Of a DNA stretch of 64,000 nt, positions 23,314 through 38,200 are shown piece by piece. The notes under the pieces are model-generated. The model was given only the letters and a program-made list of their open reading frames with translations. It was not told the origin of the DNA and made no database searches. The DNA lies in NCBI GenBank assembly GCA_936450465.1, contig OW388293.1, positions 23,089,860-23,153,859 of the forward strand, in the 5' to 3' direction. The first letter of the stretch is position 1. Every line of letters starts with the position of its first letter. This stretch comes from Gibbula magus. Taxonomy: Eukaryota; Mollusca; Gastropoda; Trochida; Trochidae. The translations under genes were made by a program, and so were the position numbers.

Positions 23314-26300
23314 GTAGGAATTATGAGAACATGCATTCATCTTTATAAATGGAATGTTTTTGTTACTTTGTATATATAAACTACACATTTTATGTATAGC
23401 TTTCTGACCATAACCATATCGAATCCATCCAATATGGCTGCTTTACATCCAGATTCCTTATTTCATTGATGCAATGTTTGTCTTGTATTTCCCCACTGTG
23501 TGATCTTAAATTATGGTTCTATGTGAACATGGGATGAGACATTGTGATATGTCATCAGCTGTGTAGATTATTCCATAATGGCAAAGATTGCCTCGTGCTC
23601 GCTTAATTCTTTTTCATATCAAATACAAATTTTAATAAAAAATAGAGCCATGGGCTCTGTAGCTCATCAGGCTTTATATACATTAACTAATTCAAAATGA
23701 CAACTTTTAGGTGAGAGGTACAACACATAGGAAGCACAAATGGAGAAGATGAAATAGGTCTTAAGGTCGCGCCATGAGCAGGTATTAGTACCTGGAGGTA
23801 GCACATTATAAATATCCACATTATTATTATTATTACCCCTCTGAACTATCTTTGAGGCTAGAGATAAAATCCCCTACAAATAAAGACACACTAGAAGATT
23901 TAATTCATTACTGTTGTTTCCCTTATTATATCCACTCTTTAAAGAGCACATAAAATCTCAAGATGAAATAGCTTTTCAGGTCATGACATCTGTGACCTAT
24001 ATTTTGGGTCGCAGGATCACAAAATCTACAATTTAGACAACTTTTCAGCTCTCTAGACCTTTTGGACCTGGAGAAGAAGATGAAAATAGGAAAATTGAGG
24101 TCACAGGGTCATGAAATCTACAATTTAGAATCCCCATTAGCTAAGGAGTCTGCACACAAATTTCAGCTCCCTAGACCAAGTGGTTCTGGAGAAGAAGATG
24201 AATATGCGAAAAGTTTACAAACAGACGGACGGATGGATGAACGGACGGACGCTGGACACCATGCCATGCCATAAGCACATCTGGCCTTTCAGGCCAGATG
24301 AGCTAAAAATGAAATAATAACATGTAACCTATTTATTTTCAAAATTACCAGTTGTAAGTTCATTTTCAGATAAAACAAATAGCTCTTGACACCACTCAAT
24401 TGTAACAATCAGTCACCATGGTTGACATATTGTCATATAAAGTAAAGTGAATTATAAAGGCGAGGGGTATGAACGAGCGAAGATAACAATTAAAGTGAAA
24501 TTTAAAACAGAATAAGAGATTAGTACTCAACTATATCGATTACATTAAAATGATGATGCTTATGCAACTTGTTTATCAACCAACTTATCGCCCTTGACAT
24601 TTTGATGTTACGTTCATTTTTATCAAACCTACCTCGTTAAACGAGCTCTTGCTTTGCTTGAGATCATTGTTATCTTTAAACAGATTCCATCTAACAAAAC
24701 AATTGTAAAATATAAATGAATTCAATCAAGTAAGATAAGATAAGATAAGATAAGATAAGATAAGATAAGATAAAATAAAATAAGACTATAGTATCCCAGA
24801 GGAAATTCGTTCTACACCAAATTGGTCTCATACATACATAGACACAAAATGTACTACTATAAACTATTATTATAAACAATATGTGACATGTTCTTAAGCA
24901 ACATAAAACATACACTAATGTTAGTACAGTAAAGATTTTCATTACAGATTGGTCGTAAACAGTGTGAATAATTTTAGTTTCCATGACATTTAGAAATGAA
25001 CTCAACCTAGCTTAAAGGAAAAGTGGAAGGAGGAGAACTCGTTCTCCTTCATCTAACCAACTTGTAAATGCCATTGAAAGAAGTCAACCTAACTTAGTTG
25101 TCCATTATGATCCAGTAATTTTCAAGGGTTGGGGTTGGGGGAATTTAAACTCTCTGAACCCCCAATCCCATCATCTCCCCACCCCCTCTAGATCAACCAC
25201 TGCCTTGTTGTTTTAACCCCCAGCCTCATCATCTCCCCACCCCCTCTAGATCAACCACTGCCTTGTTGTTTTAACCCCCAGCCTCATCATCTCCCCACCC
25301 CCTCTAGATCAACCACTGCCTTGTTGTTTTAACCCCCAGCCTCATCATCTCCCCACCCCCTCTAGATCAACCACTGCCTTGTTGTTTTAACCCCCAGCCT
25401 CATCATCTCCCCACCCCCTCTAGATCAACCACTGCCTTGTTGTTTTAACCCCCAGCCTCATCATCTCCCCACCTCCTCTAGATCAACCACTGCCTTGTTG
25501 TTTTAATATGTATTGTGACTGTAATGGAACACATGAAATATAAAAACTGATAATGAATAAAATAGCACCAAGAAGATTTATAGTTTATGTCCTAGGTTCT
25601 TATTTGCCCCAGAAGGACTGGGATGCATGGCAGTCTCATATAAAATGTTGGATGTTCAGTAAAAAAAATAGGTGACGTTTTTAAATCAATAACATTTTGA
25701 AGCCCAGTAAAAGCTGACCTCAAAAACACTGGGGCAAAGGAGTGACAAAAATACAAGCTTTGCATAGGTTTTATTAGTGCAAATAGGCTACAGTACAAGA
25801 CCCAGATTTTCAAAGATTTCTTAGAAGCTTTCACTAAGATGGCCATAAGTACCATATGATATTGGCTTATGTCTATCTTAGTGCTAAGAAAGCTTAAATA
25901 CTCTAGGTCTTGGGATGTAACAAATTATCCTAGAATGTTGCTTCAAATTTTATTAGAATATTGTTGTCTTATTGTTTCACTACTTAATATTTGTTGAGGT
26001 TAATTGTTCCTTGACGAAAACATGACAAACTGTTCATGATAACTTTGTGAATACTACACAAACTGTTTACGAATAATATTCACAAAGTACTTTGTTATAC
26101 CATTTTATTTGATATGTTTTTTATGACTTTAAATTTGCTAAACATAATTTAATAACCATTTTTTAAATATCTTAATTCAAATTGTATCCATATTTTTAGA
26201 TGATGTCAAATTAACTTCCCTCTTTAGAATTATTCTGAGGACTTGAATGAGAAGAATTAATTAATTGACTATGGTGTCATTTGGTAAAACTTTATAACTT

Positions 26301-29300
26301 TAACCTGAACTGTTATTCATATTCATTATTCATTATTCAAGAAAAATGGTTAAAAAGGATAGGTGTGAACATTGTTTGCACTAAAACGTTAACATTAATT
26401 ATGTGTTTGCCATAAAGTAAGTGTGTAACTGAAATCACCTTCTTTTGACTATTCTTTTGATTATAGACCAATTCTGTATATAATTCAGGATTGATATATG
26501 TGCATTTTATATCATGAACACCTGTCTAATTTTAATATCATAACATCACATTCAACAGCACTGCCAAATTAATAAATTATTCTTTAACTTGGATTATGAA
26601 TATTTGGTACTTGAATAGAATTGAAAAGAAATAGAACATTTAATTCATAATCCTTTTAGAAATACAAATTTACTTTTCCAATTTTTACGTGTTTTATGAA
26701 AATTATGCTACTGAAAATATTATGTGGATGTGTGTATAACATTTATACAAATGTACTTCTTATGCCAAACATTGGCACCAAAATATCTAATGTGTACTTT
26801 TATTATATGACGAGTGATGAAATACTGGGATTTATCAGTGAAATAAACTGTCTATCAAGCTACAGTGAAAATAACTTATATTTTCACTGCGAACGGTGAC
26901 TGATATAATTTGACGTCATAAAACAATGGTCTCGCGCGGCGATTTGGCTAATGACGTCATAGTGTTACTGTGGTGACGGGATGTTCCTTGCGGCCGCTTG
27001 GCGTGAAACGACCCTTTTCGGACGTAATTACATTGATAATATCATATAATAAATAGAATATCCATCAATTCTTGACATATACCATGTTTATCTCATCTCG
27101 TGAGGTAGAAACGTTATATATTTTCACTCGTGGCTGCGCCACTCGTGAAAATATTACCTTTCTACCTCACTCGATGAGTTAACATGGTATTAGTCAAGAA
27201 AAGACAGATATCCTCTATATATTTAATAATGATAATAATATATAATACTAAAACAAGATTTTCTGGCTAACTTCTTCTTAATTGTGAAAATATACTCACT
27301 CCTTGATCCCCATCTCATGATTCCACCTGATGAAGGAGGAAGCATACACTCTGAAATGTTGTGTATCTTCGCAATGAGTGGTTATCCAGAAAATCTTCTT
27401 TAAATATGTATTCCAACTTCTACATGCACATTTAAAACTTGATAATGATTGTAAAATATATGTCAGGAAATAAAACATCCGTTTTTACTTAGAAATTGAT
27501 TATGTAATTGAAATACCCATTTCATGTTATGACTTTTATTTTGTTTATTGCAAATGGTAATGTGAACAGACTACTTTTATAGTGCATTAATGATTTTGTA
27601 TTCAGTATTCAGTAATTCTCCAAATCTCTTTACCTACCGGTAAATGTAATCCATCAGGGTACTCATGGTGCCGTTGATGCAGATTCATACTCCAACCATG
27701 CAACTATACTAAGGTTCTCGTGCAAAACTTGTGATGATAAAAATGTCAAGAATTTGAATAATTGTGCAGACATATTATGATAAACAAGGACTTTAGTAAA
27801 CAAATAAATGTCCCGCATCTACCTATGATATACAGTCAAACTGCGATAATCCGGCCACCGATAATCCGAATCTCGCAGTTTCCGAACGGTAGGAAGATGT
27901 AACCAAACTAATCTCTATAGTAGTCTTCAGTACTCAGTAGTCCGAACATTTCACTCTCCGAACGTTTTTTATGAAAAACGGAAGCATTCGGATTATCGAG
28001 GCCTGACTGTATAATATTGAACTTTCATTGGTCATTTACTTTTTTTGGTTGAGAAAATAAATATGAAAAAAACAAATGTATGTAACACACTTATTTTCAT
28101 CTCCTCATCAGGAAAGCCATGTAAGTAGAAGAGATCACATTAGGAGAAGACGTAAAGTGCTACTTTCAAAGGATAAATATCTTTCATTGACAGCATGAGA
28201 ATATTCGTTTTGATGAATGGTACTATTTTAAGCAAATATTGAGTTTTAGGAAATTAACTATTTAAAATAACTTAGACACTATAATTTTCATTTATGATGT
28301 TTTTTGGCGTGTCAAAATAAATAGAAAAACTAAGTCCTATTTTTATTGTGTGTTCATCTATTTGATTTAAAGGTACATCCATTGTGTTGTTGGGGGTCAC
28401 ATATTGCAAACTTTATTAATGGTGTTACTTTATCGAGAAGTACCGACTGTTACCGAAAACTACCATTTTGATGACAGTAGACTTAGCATATTGAAGGTAT
28501 GAAGGTAAAAGTAGTGATTTCTGATCGAAAACCGGACAATGCACAGCGTGTGGCGTGCGCCAATGAGTCAAACGTAATTTTGGAATCTTATTTATAACAG
28601 ACAAAAAGACAAATTTGAGTTGATAATGTTTAATAGGTCCCATAACTACTGTGCATGTAAATGGGACGTGCAGTTTCGGTTTCTGCACATGCATAATTAT
28701 GTTACTAAATTTTAATTGGAAACTAGTAATTATAATATATTTGGTGATTGGGGATAAATATACAAGCTGAGTGAATTTATTTGTATTGCAGACAGCACAT
28801 TTGGTGAGTTGGAACGTATTAAAGCCAAATAAAATTTTATGAAACACAATGGATGTACCTTTAAAGTGCCAAGAACTTTCGTTTAGATACACGGTTTGAC
28901 TATGCTCACTATTTTTGCTTGTTTCATAATGTGTTAAAAAGGTTCATCATACTTATTCAGATTACCGATATGTTTAAATCTATTGATTAAAATGAGAGTT
29001 ATTCAGCTAAAGCATCAGGGTATTGTAATATAAATACACTGATGGAGCAGGATGACAGAATAAAGAAATGAAATTATTAATGTGAATTGAGGGAGAGCCA
29101 TTCTTAAAGTTCATTGTCATTTGTCAGAAAGAAATGTATTACACATGTCATCATCAGTAAATTCATGTAGCGGCAATAGCGAATGATCGTTGCTCAATTG
29201 AGAGTTTCCTACCAATCACCGTTAATAGTGCAGCCTCCCTAATCGGTGCTTCCTTTATAATTCCAGCATTAGAGCACTTCTCCATCCGTCCTGCAACGTA

Positions 29301-32044
29301 GTAATATTTGTAAATTATAAGCTAATGTACACCGACATGGTGTCTGTTTTTTACTCAAATTAAATATATTCTATCTCCTAGTCTTACATAACATTTCAAG
29401 TGTTTACATTACAAATTTATTTTTTTAAACTTTAAAAGTAAATTTAATACTTTCAGGGTAATTAGAGTATGAAAATATTATTGTATATCATTTTTTTTAC
29501 CTTTCCTTTATTATTAAATGAGTGGTGTTCTTTGCAGGATAAGATCAATGCCATACAAAATACAATGTTTATTCCTAATGCAGGATATTGACCATCCAAA
29601 AACAAATTCTCATGATAAGCTCTAATTCTCCGTAACAGAATGCTCAGTAGCAAAGACACTCCAGACAAACACATGCTCTCACAACGTGTAGTTCCGGTAA
29701 TTCTAGCTAGTAGTACACAACCACATGTGACATTTACATGGGTAAACTGAGTTTCTCATTCAAATATTAATGTTAACAAAATGTCATTGAAAGTCACTGG
29801 CAGTATGATCCGACAGTAGAACAACATTGTTACAATTTGTATAAATTTCAAATTCTTATCTTTCCAGCTGAACTGACATGCAAATAAGTTTATCACATGA
29901 ATATGAAATGTCTAGTCTAGTCTAGTCTAGTCAATGTCTAGCATCACTTAAAATCATGTTAGCAATCAGTTGATTTAAAATGTTATCTTATTTAACTTGT
30001 TTTGTAATAAACTTACTTCTTCATTATATTTTTGACATTCTTATTCTGATATATTTGATCATCAAATATATTGAATATAAAATGATATGAATAAGATGAA
30101 TGATAATTCTTAATTGTCTGCAATACAATGTTAATTAAAAATTTATTACCATATTTCCTCAAATACAACCAAGGGGGTTAGATTTTAGATAAATACAACT
30201 TGGGTCATCTAAGCATATAGAACCTGGGCCTCTAATATAAGCCTGTGGTTAAAGGGATGGTTCTATCAGCAGTATCCACCATGTTGTTTTTGTGCATTAC
30301 ATGAAATGAAAGATATGCTGTATTTTCACTAATTGTCCCCCGCCACCTCGAAGCACGGAGCTTCTTGTTAGCGCGATATCTAATGAACCGCTCAACCTAG
30401 AATCTTCAAACTTGGTACCAGTCTTCATCTGGGGAATACGCAGACCTGAAAAGTTTTTGGTGACCTTGACGTCATTTTCAAGGTCACGGCGAGACTTTGA
30501 CTAGTTTTGAAAATGTTGTTAGCGCGATATCTAATGAACCGCTCAACCTAGAATCTTCAAACTTGGTACCAGTCTTCATCTGGGGAATACGCAGACCTGA
30601 AAAGTTTTCGGTGACCTTGACCTCATTTTCAAGGTCATGGCGAGACTTTGACCAGTTTTGAAAATGTTGTTAGCGCAAATATGAAATTATTTTCAAGGTC
30701 ACTACAAGACTGATTGTCAAATGTTGTTAGCACGATATCTCATTAACTGCTGTACCTAGAGTCTTCAAATTTAGTACCTGTCTTCATTTGGGGAATACGC
30801 AGACATCATTCGAGGTGACCTTGACCCCGTTTTCAAGGTCACTACAAGACTTTCACCATTTTAAAATTTATGCCCGATATAACAATAATTGAATCAAACA
30901 TGTAAATGTCACTACTCGGTACAAGCTGTGTGTCCATTCTTTTAGCTCATTTCTTAATTGCGGCGGGGGACATGGTCACGTTTGTGACAATTACTTGTTT
31001 TAAAACATTCTAATGATAAAACATATACATTGATAGAATATCCACAAAGTAGTACTTTTACTTAAAACTTATCAACAATGCCATGTAATCATGTAGCAAA
31101 GTTTTCCTCACTCGTAGCGTCAATGAATGACGTGTGCTAGTCTTTGTTAAAATTATCAAATATAAAATTATCAAATTATTACACCAAATAATATGTTTCA
31201 ACTGGATTGTGTTATAATCATGTATCAACAACATATGTGATTAAAAAGGAAGCTTAATTCAATTGATTATCGATTTAACAAAAAACACCCCAAAAGAACC
31301 TCTTTAAGAGGTGCTGAAGGGTAAAGTACCATAAGGTTGTAGTCTAGGAAATGGGGTATACTCAAGGTTCAACCCCCACAATTTGTGGAGGAAATGGACA
31401 GGAATTGAACCCTACCATTCCAGTTGGACAACCTACCCACTGCACTACATGTTATTTACTTTTATATCCATCAAAATATTTCTTTAAACAGCAAAGTAAA
31501 ACATTATTTATTATATTTCAGACTTGCGCATGACATAAGCCCAGATATACTAGGAGAGGATGATTGTGAAGATTTTAAGATAAAAGAATTTATATCGGAA
31601 ACTTACGGATGTTGGTATGGAAAAGACAACCACAATGATAATGACATTGAGAAGGACAGTGCCACAGAAAAGGACAGTACCGCGGAAAAGAACGCCAAAA
31701 ATTTGTTGCACATTAACGGACAGGCAACAGATTATATTAACTCTTTACCGACGCGGATTGAGGATGTAGAAGAAGTAACAGTCAAAGAGACGTCGCCGAG
31801 AAAATCACCTTCACCACTTTCTGCTGAAATCATCCATGACGATTACGATGTTGAAACTGTTCCTCTTGGATGCACACCTGATGTCAATGTCTACTCAACA
31901 AATGTAAGTATAATGTAAATAACAGATATCGATTTTGTATTTATGCTTATCGTTCAGCTGATATTCAGCTGTGCTGTTAAATGCATGCAGAAAATGTCAA
32001 ATTTAAAATGATGATAATGATGATGAATGTTGTTGTTGGTAATT

Positions 32045-32089
<45 letters not shown>

Positions 32090-32108
32090 GTTGTGGTGAT
32101 GATGATGT

Positions 32109-32173
<65 letters not shown>

Positions 32174-32192
32174 GTTGTGGTGATGATGATGT

Positions 32193-32248
<56 letters not shown>

Positions 32249-35200
32249 GTGATAATGATGGTGGTTGTGGTAATGATGATAATGATGATAATGATGGTTA
32301 TTTGGTAATGATGATGATGATACTTATGTTGATGATGATGATGATGATGATGATGATATTGTTGAAAATGCTGGTGCAGCAAAAACTTTCATCTTTGTCT
32401 TTCCTAAGGTCTGGAAACCTCCCTTTTAAGTCAAAAGGCAACCTCCCTTTTAAATCAAAACGCATTACACAGTTTTCATGCTTTATTTCAATCAATAAAT
32501 ATATCATGGACATATTTAAATGATAAACATTATCTGCTTTATATCATGAAATATGTATACATATTCCTCTCCATTCTCATTTACTTCACTGTTTTTTAGC
32601 ATCAATGTTAAATTTCCTGTTCAACATCATTTTGTATTGAGGCATGTAACATTGTTTAAATAATTTATAACCAAAGTTACAGCGAAAGTTACAAAGAAAG
32701 GAAACTAAATCTCAAAATTGCTGATGCAGCTCTTAATTCCACATGCCAGCAAGTAGATTGGATAGAGGTAGTTCTTCAACTCTCATCTATTCTTCTCTTG
32801 TCTTATTTCTCGTTAAATCGATGAACGTTTGTTTGGGAAACGTCTGTTGAGAAAAGATTAGTTTGCTAAGAATCTGGTATTTGTTAATTTGAATTTCATG
32901 GAGGCTTGTTTAACAAATTATTTTGATAAGTTTTTATTTCTATCTTATTTTTTTTAGAAATATTTTTTATTTATCTAAACATTTTTTAATTTATAAGTTA
33001 CCGATAATGTCAATTGAATTTGTTTATGGTTTTAGGATATTTTTTTAAGAAAAGACTGATTTGTCTAAACTAAAAATTGACTTTTGATTTATGAGTCTTA
33101 TCTAGGATTTTACATGTCATCAAAAAATAAACATCAGACGCATCACATTATTTGTCAGAATTATATAAAAGATGAACTTTTAACATTTCGGTCAAGATTT
33201 TTCAACAAAAGATATAAAATATTAATGACTTAAATCCATAGTACTTTCAAAAGTCTACAAAACGTAATAAAGATTTATGATGGTAATGAAATGAAATATG
33301 AACAAAGAAATGGTTTCTTTGATAGGTATATCAATAGAAAATATAGTTGTGAAGCAGAGATTAATGTCGACGCAGGACACTATTCCGCCTAATGTTACCA
33401 AGGTGTAGACAGAATGTGATCAAATCTTTGTCTGCAGGCACTATATTCCTTCACTACCAACCAATTCTTTTATTCTCTCATCAGTCTCTCAAACTGTGGT
33501 GGATCCAGGACGAGGGCCACTAGGCAAGACATAACTCTGGGCAGTCTAATTTAAGCCTTGCAGTATTTCCCTCACTTTTCTATGCTAAGATAGTGGAGTG
33601 TTGCACCTGAAATGCACAATGTGCTTTGATTTCCTAGCATGGAAACCTTAAGGAAATGTGACAAGGCTTATTGAGGCAGCTAGTGATGGAGACTGGCAAG
33701 AGTTGGGGAGGTTGGGGGAGGGAGTTAGTTGTAATTGAATCCACACCTACCAAAGGTGTATTAAAATATGGTTCTTGGACATTTTTGTGGTTCTTATTGT
33801 GGTTCTTTATGGTGTTGTCAGTTGTGAAACTATTTGTTCACTCTATTTTTCACAAATGAAACCCCTGGATCCAGCACTGAGCCCTGACGTTGTATGAAAA
33901 AACTAGGAACCCAAAAGCTGGTTTTAATTCTTCATAATTCTCTTGACCGTCAAAAAGTTTATCAGAACTTGCATTTACCAATGATTGTTCTTTTTGTTTA
34001 GTTAATTGGCCTTTTATTGAACTTTTTATGTGGACTTGTAACAAAGTTTGTCAGATTGACAATAACTACTAACTAAGAAATCCATGTTCCATCAGCTAAA
34101 AGATGCTTCAAGAAATGATTGTTTCATGCACAAACCGTTGGTATTTGGAGAAATTTGACTTCCCCTGCTGATTTATAAGGACACTGTTCTATCCATGTTA
34201 TATGCCTGTATCATGGGCCCAAGGCCTCTCTACTGAATAAACTGTCTGTCTGTTTGTCTGTATAAGTACCATTGTTACCCATTCTGAGTTGTCAATTACA
34301 TAACGGTTACACCGCACCTCATTAGGCTGCATACAAAAAGTTAATTGTTTCTCAGGCATATATTTTTAAAAATGACTGAAGGGCTGAAGAACTTTTTTTT
34401 AATAATTTGTTGAAAAAAACAATGACTTATTATTATTATTATCATCATACCACCATCGATCACTATCACAATCATCGTCATCATCATCATTATTGCAATG
34501 ACTTGAGTGGCGGCCATTTTGTCTCCCTTAATTTCTATCTGTTACTGAGCCAGTCTAGCTCAGCTAGAGCTAGGACCAAACTGCTAACAATTCGTTCCTT
34601 TGATCCTTGCTTCAATCTTTTCTGCTTCACAGATGGAGTTGACATTTAATCTAATTCTATCAATATGTAACGATTCATGAAAAAAGGAGGATTTTCATTA
34701 ACTTTTTTTTTTCTTGGTTAATCAAAGTTTCTGTTTTTCAAAATAACCTCAAGACACAAGATATATTCTCTCCTTGGTTCAAACTTATATTTTAAAATGT
34801 TTTTTATGAATTAAACAAAAATTATATTAATTTCCAAATCAAAGGTTCTCTGAACTCTGTATTATGTTTTGTGTGCTACGACGTAGGCTATTTTCTTGGT
34901 TGTGACTTGTTTTGGTTAAATTATCGAATATTTGCAATTCCTTGATGTCAATATCGTTTCCAGAATTTTCATTTGGGTATTTGGCCGTGACAAAATTAAT
35001 GTCAACGTAATTTTCAAGAGTTGGGGTTGGGGGGGGGGGGACTCTTAATTTCCCTAAATAATTGCTCTTTTTCTTTATTTAATTTGCCTATTTAGTATTT
35101 AAGTATGTTCTTGTTTTTTTTTAAATGTAAAGGAAATCAAAATATATTTTATATACGATTTCCTGAATGCATTATGATAAGAAAATAAGAAATAGTTTTG

Positions 35201-38200
35201 CAAAATCACTGAAAATACAGGAGGAAATGCTTTTTTTCTATTAGTGGTTAACGAGAAATGTTTGTTGTATATGTTAGTGGTTAACGATAACGAGAAGTCA
35301 CAAGGAAGAAGCCCAAAGTTTTTCTGCATTGTTGCAGCTATTTCAGTGTTGTTTTATCAATAACCGATTTCTTATGCGAAGATAACATAGCCAGTGGACT
35401 ATCCCAGAGTATTTCCTTCCTAATGAATTGTGTTACTATAAATTGGCCTTTTAGAATGATTTTGCAAAATGTATTCATCAATTAAACTGTCAAGGAGGAT
35501 TGATATCTTTGTTTTAAAAGGTTCCTATCAACTGAGAAATAGAAAAAAATAAATTATATCCAAATTATCTTTGGGTACATAAGTAATGATAGAAATAAAC
35601 ATTTATATACATGAGAGTAATTGCCAAGACTTAGGGAATATTTAGTACACTGGAGAGAGATTGTATTAGTATCACCAGTCAGATAAACACATCAACAAAT
35701 CACTCAATTTCTCTATTAAGTGCTTGTAAATTTCCGCTCTTACATAATAGATATAAACTTTCTTTTTATGCACAATGAGAATACTTGATTCACAAGAAAA
35801 TATTTTTGATAATATTATGACAAGCATTTAAGTTTCAAATCATGTCTCTACTAATTTCTTCTCATACTTAGCTATTGTTAAATTTAAGACAGGTGTCTTT
35901 CATTCCTTTAAAGCATTTTGAAATAAGACTATAATTGCTGACATTTTCAGAACTTTTTTACAGACACTCGTATATGGTACTTCTTACACAAGAAATTTTA
36001 CAAGGAAATATTTTCTCTAGTTGACATCATATACAGCATGTGGTTTATCTATTTTCATTGGCTACATATGTGTGGACATACAAAGAAAGTTTTTTGACAC
36101 GGATAAAAAAAATACCAATGCTACTGCTTTTACAGATCATGTTTTACTTACTGTAAAAACCTCTACTCATTAGAAAATACTTGATATAAGATAAGGAATA
36201 TACTGGTGTGAGCAAGCACTTCATCAAATCATGCTCCTTTACAGTCTGTTTACGTAAGCGTAAAGCGCTTATTTGATAGACGTGAGAATGAAAACACTGG
36301 TTAGCTGTAAGAGGAGAATGTAGCAGGCAATCAATAGTATTAGCAGAGCCTCTTGGTTCCTGCATGGCCTCCAGTCTATGGTTGCTGTATTCCATGTTTG
36401 GTCAGTGCAGTCGTGTTTTGTATGGAACTGCATTGCTAGAGCATTCTTGGTCAGTTATTAGGGGTTCTTCTCATCCATTGGTTAAACAGGGCAGGAGTCT
36501 ATTTCATCTGTAATCAATAGCAAAATAAGCAGACATTGTTGGTTAATTGGTGTTGAGTCTTTGTTTTGAGTTCTTTCAAAAATGTGTGCAATTATGATGG
36601 ACCTCTAAGGTGAACCCCTCCTTTAAAAAATTCTGGATCTGCCACTGGGTTAAACGGGACAGTCTTGATATCCATCTTTGGTCAGTGTAGACTTGTTTTG
36701 TATGGAACTGACTAGGGCAATCTTGGTCAGTTATCAGGGATTGATCCCATTGGTTAAACAGGACATGAGTCTACAGTCAGTACAGTCTTGATTTGTCTGC
36801 AGTCAATGGCAGTAATAAGCAAACCTTTATTTATCTGACCTGGTATGTTTTTTTCTTTTCCATGTTTGGTTTCGTTTGAGGATTCTTGGCCAGTTATCAG
36901 GGCTTCTTCTCATTGATTGAATCTTCATGTTTGGTCAGTGTAGTCTTATTTTGTTTCGTATGGAATTGGCTAGGGTATTCTTGGTCAGTTACCAGGGATT
37001 AACTCATTGGTTAAACAGAACAGGAATCTATAGTCTTGATCTTCATGTTTAGTCAGTGTAGTCTTGTTTCAGCTGCAATCCAAAGCATTATTAGCATACC
37101 TTCTTTGTTAAGTTCTGGAGTCTGTGGGTAATGTTTTCGATGTTTTATTTCTTTGAATTCTTGGTCAGTTATCAGAGGTCTATAGCCATCAATCGCAGTA
37201 ATTAACAGACCTTCTTAGTTATCTGGTCTGGAGTCAAGTATGAGTTGGTCTCTAGGTTGGTCAGTGCAGTTTAATGTGAGATGTATGAGATTGGGTAGAA
37301 CATTCTTGTTCAGTTATCTGAGGTTCTTCTCATCCATGATTGGTAAAACAGGACAGGAGTCTACAGTTTTGATCTTTTAATCATTGTAGTCTTGTGTTTA
37401 ACAGATTTCTAGACTTGAGGTTCTCTATCAGATAAAACATTATCCTGTGACAATTATAACAATTAACTTACCTGAGTCTTACCACAATAAATCTATCCAA
37501 TTTTCCAAGTTTTTGTTTCACAATAACTCTACACTGGATAAGATATTCATACCATCATAGTGAATCAAGGGTTATTTGCCTTCACACAATCTGCAATACC
37601 TCAAATTCTTGTACTTTTTCAAGACGAGTCCCTTTAATGGGAATATTACCGCTACACTTGTCCACAGAGAGAACAAGACCTACTAATTGTGACTTTACAG
37701 AAAGCCTGCAATTTGAAAGATAGATTTTACTTTGGGTTATAAGAATCTTTTTTACAGAATGATTCCAGGATTGGCCACTAGCTATTTCGAACACACCACC
37801 ACCACCATCATCGCCAAAATTTATAAACAAGTACATATATACCTGTATATATGTGAGAGATATACCCATACTTTTCCGAGTGTATCGAATGATACCCTAC
37901 ACTTTTCCCCGTGGGGCCCTTATACGAGGCGGAGCCGAGTAAGGCTCCAACGGGGAAAAGTGTAGGGTATCATTTGATACACGAGGAAAAGTATGGGTAT
38001 ATCTGTCTTATACCCCACTTACGGTCGAGTGTAAGCGGATACTATTTCATATTATTTCTAAACAAATACAGCTGTAAACAAGCTTGTGTATGAAACGCAC
38101 AACCCAAATACAGCCTCATCTGTGACAACGCAGCCCGTGCTGTGTTGTATGGTTACCCATGTTTTGGGCTCGAAATCTAATTGATATGGCTCAATGACAG

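Noticed and set aside
25160..25505. CRISPR-like direct repeats
   Set aside because: The units are contiguous 58-bp tandem copies without unique spacers, in eukaryotic intronic DNA.
28425..28892. 155-codon minus-strand ORF
   Set aside because: It lies almost entirely inside a TTAA-flanked MITE with exact inverted ends. The protein has no recognisable domain and the frame spans one terminal repeat.
31954..32523. Asp-, Met- and Ile/His-rich ORFs of up to 180 codons
   Set aside because: All are frames of the GAT trinucleotide array.
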